Positions 58,110-64,000 of a DNA stretch of 64,000 nucleotides are shown one piece after another. This DNA comes from Robiginitalea sp. SC105 (GTDB lineage: Bacteria > Bacteroidota > Bacteroidia > Flavobacteriales > Flavobacteriaceae), in NCBI RefSeq assembly GCF_014243345.1, contig NZ_JACLZF010000002.1, forward strand, positions 868,001 through 932,000. Direction: 5' to 3'. The translations under genes and the position numbers were made by a program. A model generated the notes under the pieces. The model was given only the letters and a program-made list of their open reading frames with translations, ran no database searches and had not been told where the DNA came from. The stretch's first letter is position 1; every line of letters begins with the position of its first letter.

Positions 58110-58471
58110 CTCTCGGAAAGGGGTTTGGCCGAAGCGCTTTTGCTCCGTGCGTGTTCCAGGCCCCAGTCGATCCATTGATTCATGTCGGTATCCTCCCGGA
58201 AACCCTCGGGGTCCACAAACACGAATTCCTTCATGGTGCGTCCGGTAAAATCCATCGGCCGGGCGCCCTCCCGAAGCAGGGCCTCGGTCATGTGGGTGGC
58301 CGGCACGCGGGCCATCAGGGATTCCCCCACGATACCCACACTCATCTTGCCGCGGTACATATAGGCAAGGCCCCCGAACATGTATTTGACGGTCAGTTCT
58401 TCCTGTACGGCCTCGCCCCGTTGCATGAGCAACCGGTTCAGGCGATTTTCCAAGTCTTTGCTGTAAGCCAT
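58106..58471 (-). CDS. TfoX/Sxy N-terminal-domain protein
   Basis: The 121-residue protein consists of the TfoX N-terminal domain: VKYMFGGLAYMYRGKMSVGIVGESLMARV has the M-F-G-G/x-G-x-x-x-x-G-x-x-F-x-x-x-x-x-x-L-x-x-x pattern, and GARPMDFTGRTMKEFVFVDPEGF follows. The C-terminal domain of true competence regulators is missing and the tail (HARSKSASAKPLSER) is disordered and basic. Such short proteins are common outside competent species and have unknown function. Stop overlaps the rsmE start (ATGA). It is 21 bp after tsaD. Confidence 0.85.
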   Translation of the reverse strand: MAYSKDLENRLNRLLMQRGEAVQEELTVKYMFGGLAYMYRGKMSVGIVGESLMARVPATHMTEALLREGARPMDFTGRTMKEFVFVDPEGFREDTDMNQWIDWGLEHARSKSASAKPLSER

Positions 58472-58492
58472 CAGGGTGTCCTGCTCATCCGA

Positions 58493-59521
58493 TTATCCTC
58501 CGATTTTATATCTGGCCTGTGCCGAGACGCTCAGGTCCGAAAACCTGCCATCAAGATACTTTAAATATCCTACAATTCCTATCATGCCGGCGTTGTCCGT
58601 GCAGTACTGGAAAGGAGGAATATAGGTAGTCCAGCCCAGTTTTGACTCGGCTTCGGCCAGGGCTTTGCGTATGCCGGAATTGGCGGCAACACCCCCGCCA
58701 ATGGCCACGTGCCGGATCCCGGTTTGTTTGGCTGCGCGGCGGAGTTTCTGCATCAGGATGGTCACGATGGTGCGCTGCAGGGACGCACAGATGTTATCGC
58801 GTTCCCGTTCGATAAAGCCCGGGTCTGCCTCCGTATGTTTTTGCATAAAATACAGCACGCTGGTCTTCAGCCCGCTGAAACTGAAATCCAAACCGGGGAC
58901 CTTGGGGATCGGGAAATCGAAGGCCTCCGGGTCCCCGCTTGCAGCGTATTTATCGATCAGCGGGCCACCGGGATAGGGCAGCCCGAGCAGTTTGGCTGTT
59001 TTGTCGAAGGCTTCCCCCACGGCATCGTCCAGGGTTTCCCCCAGGACCTCCATATCGGAATAGCCCCTGACCAGGACGATTTGAGTATGCCCGCCGCTGA
59101 TGGTCATGGCCAGGAAGGGGAAGGGGGGAGGTTCCTTTCCGGGGGTCTCTATAAAGTGGGCCAGGATATGTGCTTCCATATGGTTCACCTCGATTAATGG
59201 GATCCCCAGGCCCAGGGAAAGGGATTTGGCAAACGAAGTGCCTACCAGCAGGGAACCCATGAGCCCCGGACCCCTCGTAAAAGCTATGGCTGATAGGAGT
59301 TTTTTGTCGATATTTGCCTTGGCCAGCGCCTGGTGTACCAGGGGGACGATATGTTGCTGATGGGCCCTTGAGGCCAATTCGGGCACCACACCACCATATT
59401 CCCGGTGAATTTGTTGGGTAGCCACTACATTACTCAGCATTTTTCGCCCGTGCAAAACGGCCGCGGACGTGTCGTCGCAGGACGATTCAATGGCCAGCAG
59501 GTATATGTCTTTTTCAGGCAT
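58493..59521 (-). CDS. tsaD: tRNA N6-adenosine threonylcarbamoyltransferase
   Basis: The 342-residue enzyme, with TsaB and TsaE, transfers the threonylcarbamoyl group to A37 of ANN-reading tRNAs. LLAIESSCDDTSAAVL is the ASKHA phosphate loop start, the metal His pair is NHMEAHILAHF (HxxxH), AMTISGGHTQIVLVRG and DDAVGEAFDKTAKLLGLPYPGGP follow, then FSFSGLKTSVLY and IGGGVAANSGIRKAL with the nucleotide-binding loop, and YCTDNAGMIG at the end. Length and motifs are normal for bacterial TsaD. First gene of the six-gene minus-strand operon and divergent from the tamB gene across 37 bp. Confidence 0.96.
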   Translation of the reverse strand: MPEKDIYLLAIESSCDDTSAAVLHGRKMLSNVVATQQIHREYGGVVPELASRAHQQHIVPLVHQALAKANIDKKLLSAIAFTRGPGLMGSLLVGTSFAKSLSLGLGIPLIEVNHMEAHILAHFIETPGKEPPPFPFLAMTISGGHTQIVLVRGYSDMEVLGETLDDAVGEAFDKTAKLLGLPYPGGPLIDKYAASGDPEAFDFPIPKVPGLDFSFSGLKTSVLYFMQKHTEADPGFIERERDNICASLQRTIVTILMQKLRRAAKQTGIRHVAIGGGVAANSGIRKALAEAESKLGWTTYIPPFQYCTDNAGMIGIVGYLKYLDGRFSDLSVSAQARYKIGG

Positions 59522-59549
59522 CGCGGTTTTGGAACAGAAATTGGTTGTA

Positions 59550-59557
59550 CAAAGGTA
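59550..59557 (-). promoter_or_regulatory. Candidate -7 element of the tsaD operon
   Basis: On the minus strand TACCTTTG matches TAnnTTTG exactly and ends 28 bp before ATG 59521, predicting a leader of about 15-20 nt. It directly abuts the putative tamB start. Confidence 0.45.
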
Positions 59558-59558
59558 A

Positions 59559-62500
59559 ATGAATACGCCCTATCAGAAAACTCCGTAAAATAGTCGTCCG
59601 CATCCTGCTGGCGCTCCTGGTGTTCTGCGTACTGGGGACGGTACTTCTTTCGATCCCCGCCGTTCAGACGCGCCTGGCCCGCATGGCTACGGACCGGCTC
59701 AACGAGGAATTCGGGACCAATATCCAGATAGCACGCGTACGGATATCGCTGATTAGCTGGGACACGGCCCTGGACGGGATCTATGTGGAAGATTACAGGC
59801 AGGATACCCTCATCTATATCGACCGGCTCAGCACTTCCATACTGAGTATCCGGGATGTCATCGGGGGTACGCTGGAATTCGGGGATATCGAGATCGACAG
59901 CCTGTACCTCAACATGAAAACATACAGGGACGCCCCGGATACCAACCTGGGGATATTTATCGACCAGTTGGATGACGGGCAACCCCGCGCCCCAGGCACC
60001 CCCCCGTTTTACTTCTACGCCTCGGGCGTGGAAATTGATCGCAGCCGTTTCCTGCTGAGGGATGAAAACCTGGAAAGCCAGGAAATCCTGGATTTTAAGC
60101 GGCTGGAGATCGAGGCCGGCGATTTCACCATCGAGGGGCCCGAGGTCCGGACCGATATCCGGGCCCTTTCCCTCAAAAGCGCCCGGGATCTTTCCCTTGA
60201 AAACCTTTCCACTTTCTTCACGTATACCCGGGAGCAGATGCGGTTTGATTCCCTGAGGATCCGCACCCCGGAATCGGCCCTGCAGGGGGAACTGGTCTTT
60301 GACTACAACCGGGAAGACTTTGCGGATTTTGTAAACAAGGTGCAGGTGACGGCCCATTTTGAACAATCGGTGGTCGCCCTGGACGAGGTGAACCGGCTCT
60401 ACGACGCCTTCGGTACGGGGAAAACAGCCGAATTCAGCACGGATATCCGCGGGACGCTGAATGACCTCTACCTGGAGAACCTACTCCTGGTAACCGACAA
60501 CACGGGCATCCGGGGGGATTTTGCATTCCGGAGCCTTTTTGACAGCGGGGGAGAGCCCTTCCGGATGCAGGCGTCCATACGTGACATCACCACTACCTAC
60601 TACCAACTGCGGGGGCTGATGCCCGAATTACTCGGGAATTCGATCCCCAGCACCATCCAGCGCCTCGGGCAGTTTACCCTCCGGGGCGAAGCGGTGGTAA
60701 CCGAGACCAGTGTGGATGCACAGGTGAATATCACCAGCCGGATCGGCAGCAGCTACGCCGACCTTCAGCTGACCGACGTCAACGACATCGACCGGGCTTC
60801 CTACAAGGGGTTTGTTTCCCTCATCGATTTTGACCTCGGGGCGTTTACCGGGAACTCCTCCCTGGGGAAGGCTTCCCTGGACGTCAACGTGGAGGGGGAG
60901 GGATTTACCAGTACGGGCCTCAACACCGAGGTGATCGGGGAGGTGTACTCCCTCTCCTTCAACCAGTACGCCTATTCGGACATCTCCGTTTCCGGCATCC
61001 TGAAGGACCAGCTGTTTGACGGTTCCCTGAACAGTAAGGATCCCAATTTCGTCTTTACCTTCAAGGGGCTGGCCGATTTCGGGAGCGAGCCAAACAGCTT
61101 CAACTTTGTGGCCTCGGTCGATTACGCGGACCTGTACCGCCTCAATTTTATCCGGGATACCCTGTCGATTTTCCAGGGGGATATCGACATGGACATAACC
61201 GGCAGCGACCTGGACAACATCCGCGGGGACATCCGCTTCAGCAAGACCCAGTACCAGAACCCCAACAATACCTATTTCTTTGACGATTTCCAGATCGTTT
61301 CGAGCTTTGACGCGGATACGGTGCGCACCGTGGAGATCAATTCCCCGGACATCATCACCGGCTATATGCGGGGGCGCTTCAAGGTGCGGGAGCTCGGGAA
61401 ACTGGTGCAGAACTCCATCGGCAGCATCTACACGAATTACAAGCCCTACGAAATATCCGAGGGACAGGAACTGGCCTTTAATTTCCGGATCTACAACAAG
61501 ATTGTCGACGTGTTTTTCCCGGAGGTTTCCTTTGGCCCCAACACGTTTATCCGCGGCAACATCCTGGCCGACGAAGGGGACTTCAAGCTGAATTTCCGAT
61601 CCCCTTATATCTCTGCCTTTGAAAACCGCCTGGACTCGCTCGATATCCGCATCGACAACAAAAACCCGCTGTTCAACACCTATGTATCCGTGGCGGATGT
61701 TTCTACGGTCTATTACAACCTGAAGGATTTTGAACTCATCAACACCACCCTGACCGATACGCTCTTTTTCCGGACAGAGTTCAAGGGCGGGAGCGAGTAC
61801 AACGACACCTACAACCTGAACTTTTACCACACCTTCGATAAAAACAACAAATCCGTCATCGGCCTCAAACGCTCGGAGGTCAGCTTCAAGGGGAATACCT
61901 GGGTGCTCAACCGGGAGGGCAACGACCGGAACAAGGTCATCATCAACCGGACCCTGGACAGTATCCGGATCGAGGAGGTGGTGATGAACAACCAGGAACG
62001 GGAGGAAATCATCCTCAGGGGGGAAATGGCCGATTCCACCTACAAGGATCTGGAGCTGCGCTTCAAGATCGTTTCCCTGGGCAAGATTACCCCGAGCATC
62101 GACAGCCTGAAGCTCAGCGGGGAAATCAACGGCGTTCTCAATGTCCGGCAGGAGGACGACATCTACCTGCCCATTGGCAACCTCAATATTTCGGACTTCG
62201 GGGTGAACGGGATAAAACTGGGGGAACTGGATATCGGCATGGTCGGCAACAAAGACCTCACCGAATTTTCTGTCAATACGCAGATCACGGAAAACGGGCG
62301 CGAAAAATTCTCCGTGATCGGCACGGTGCTCAACCAGGGGGAGGCGCCCACGGCGAACCTCAATGCGAGCTTCAACGGCTTTGAACTGGAGCCTTTCAGC
62401 CCCCTTGGGGATGGCGTGATCGATCGGATAAGGGGGACTGTCAATGGCAGTACCCGGATCATCGGCGACCTGCGAAACCCGGAATTTTCAGGCCTGCTGA

Positions 62501-64000
62501 CCCTCAACGATGCCGGCCTGGGAATCCCGTACCTCAACGTCAATTATGACTTCGGGCCCAATTCGGCAGTACGCCTGTTCAACCAGACCTTCGATTTCCA
62601 GAATGTCCTGCTCACGGATACGGCCGAAGGCACCACAGCTTTCCTGGATGGTACGATCAGCCATCAGTTCTTCGGGGACTGGCGCCTGAATCTGGATGTG
62701 GATACACGCGGGCAGCGGTTTTTGCTGCTCAACACGGAATACGATGAGGAGGAACTCTATTATGGGACGGCTTTTGCCAGCGGGACCGGGAGAATCTACG
62801 GCCCGACCAATGCGCTGAATATCAAGTTTGAGGGCTCCACGGCACGGGGCACTTCCCTCAAAATCCCTATCAGCGATGTTGCCAGCCTGGGGGACTACAG
62901 CTTTATCAACTTTGTGGAAAAAGACCAGCGCCGGACCATTGAAGCGGAGCGGACCCTTCGGGATTACGAAGGCCTGGAACTGGAATTTGACCTGGATGTC
63001 ACTCCTGAGGCCGAGGTGGAGATCGTAGTGGACCAACAGACCGGGAGTTCCCTCAAAGGCACCGGGGCCGGGCTGTTATTCATGGAGATCAATACCAACG
63101 GCAAATTCAATATGTGGGGGGATTTCGTGGTGGTGACCGGCTCGTACAACCTGAAGTACGGCGGGGTGATCGACAAAACCTTCCGGGTGGAGCCAGGGGG
63201 CACCATCAACTGGGATGGGGACCCGCTCGATGCCATCCTCAACATGGAAGCCGTATATTCCCTGAACGCAAACCCGGCGCCCCTGCTGGAGAGTGCCGGC
63301 TACACCCCAAGCATCCCCACCGAGGTCATCGTGCGGCTGACCGGGGAACTGGAACAGCCCAGCGTGGATTTTGAAATAGGTTTTCCCGGGACGAGTTCCA
63401 TCGTTAAATCCGAATTGGAATACCGCCTTCAGGACCCGACGGTGGAGGAGCGCAATGCGCTGTTCCTGCTGGCCCAGGGAACCTTTGTGAATGAATCCAG
63501 CGGACTCAACCAATCGGCGGTGGCCGGGAGCTTCCTCCAGACGGCCACCTCCAGCCTGTTCAACCAGGTACTCGGCAACAGCAGTGACAAGTTGAACCTC
63601 GGGTTATCCTACGAGGCGGGCTACCGGGGACCTGATGCCGCCGGGGTGAATGAGGCGAACAGCGACCGAATCGGGGTGACGGTCTCCACCCAGATCAGCG
63701 ACCGGATCCTGTTCAACGGACGTTTTGGCGTGCCCGTGGGCGGATACAGCGAATCGGCGGTTGCCGGCGATGCGGAGGTACAGCTGATCCTGAACGAACA
63801 GGGGACCCTTAGTATGCGTATCTTCAACCGCCAGAACGAGATCCGGCAGTTCCTTGCAGACCGCCAGGGGTATACCCAGGGAGTCGGCCTGTCCTACGAG
63901 GTGGATTTCAACAGTTTCCGGGACCTGCTGCGCCGTGTGTTCCGCAAGCAGGCAGCACCTGCACCCCCCCGCCGGCAAATGGATACAACCGGGGTGAAAC
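59559..64000 (+). CDS. TamB/DUF490-family translocation and assembly module protein, incomplete; frameshift near start
   Basis: A frame of at least 1480 codons runs from 59563 to the window edge. An N-terminal anchor (ILLALLVFCVLGTVLLSI) precedes a long beta-helical body of AsmA/TamB type, with repeats such as TNIQIARVRISLISWDTALDGIYVEDYRQDTL, and ends in the TamB domain (NMWGDFVVVTGSYNLKYGGVIDKTFRVEPGGTINWDGDPLDAILNMEAVYSL, about 63110 onward). It spans the periplasm and helps outer-membrane lipid or protein transport. The main frame has no usual start codon. ATG 59559 reads MNTPYQKTP then a stop, while deleting one C of the CCC at 59568-59570 joins it as MNTPIRKLRKIVVRILLALL, the expected beginning. 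So a frameshift or assembly error exists at the third to fourth codon. C-terminus lies outside. Confidence 0.88.

Overview
The window looks like chromosomal DNA of a fairly GC-rich marine-type member of the Flavobacteriaceae (Bacteroidota). Supporting signs are a SusC/SusD pair, an ASPIC/UnbV-type FG-GAP lipoprotein beside it, the DUF6090, DUF6807, DUF2891 and DUF4159 families, a hybrid 7TM-DISM sensor kinase, a flavobacterial TamB, many lipoprotein signals and TAnnTTTG-type -7 elements. Robiginitalea or a close relative would fit; that genus guess is inference.

Layout. 0-10.4 kb: the tail of an AraC/HTCS-type regulator, two small envelope proteins, a 6-phosphofructokinase of the plant/trypanosome ATP type, a two-subunit molybdenum hydroxylase (IorAB-like), galactokinase, a lone receiver domain, a lipoprotein of the sugar-phosphate isomerase fold, a TlpA-like thioredoxin, exonuclease III and a LOG-family protein. 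10.4-12.8 kb: a baeRF7 protein and a PPOX flavoprotein flank a 585-bp gap that holds an FNR-like dyad, a minus-strand terminator and a 43-codon unassigned ORF. 12.8-20.4 kb: a ROK sugar kinase, then an acetate block (DUF4212 small subunit, sodium:solute symporter, acetyl-CoA synthetase) and a membrane hybrid histidine kinase. 20.5-24.3 kb: tRNA-Arg(TCT) with its terminator, long direct repeats, a PepSY-like secreted protein, a TerB-like protein, a short lipoprotein, an archease and a DUF6090 protein. FNR-like TGAT-N4-(A/G)TCA sites lie 47-58 bp before the baeRF7, TerB-like and lipoprotein genes, suggesting a dispersed co-regulated stress or low-oxygen set.

24.3-38.2 kb is catabolic and envelope DNA: DUF6807, DUF2891, an MFS transporter, a DUF1593 nucleoside-hydrolase-like lipoprotein with an amidohydrolase, an unusual vWA / carboxypeptidase-regulatory / TonB-plug protein with no beta-barrel, and three serine esterases. 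38.2-54.4 kb is a polysaccharide-utilisation-like block: FG-GAP lipoprotein, SusD, SusC, a LacI-type operator, a second TIM-barrel isomerase, a sulfatase, a GH130-family protein, a D-Ala-D-Ala dipeptidase-like lipoprotein, a BD-FAE-like esterase and a Tat-exported Gfo/Idh/MocA oxidoreductase. Outer-membrane import, desulfation, deacylation, phosphorolysis or hydrolysis and redox steps would cooperate on a sulfated or acylated glycan; the substrate cannot be read from the sequence.

54.4-59.5 kb is a tight six-gene minus-strand operon centred on RNA modification (tsaD, TfoX-like, rsmE, DUF4159, AI-2E-family permease, THUMP-like methyltransferase). Divergent to it, a TamB-family gene runs off the right edge and carries an apparent one-base frameshift just after its start.

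Strongest leads: the barrel-less vWA-plug protein, the four related FNR-like dyads, the gene-poor patch with the 43-codon ORF, the tRNA-linked 106-bp repeats and the tamB start.
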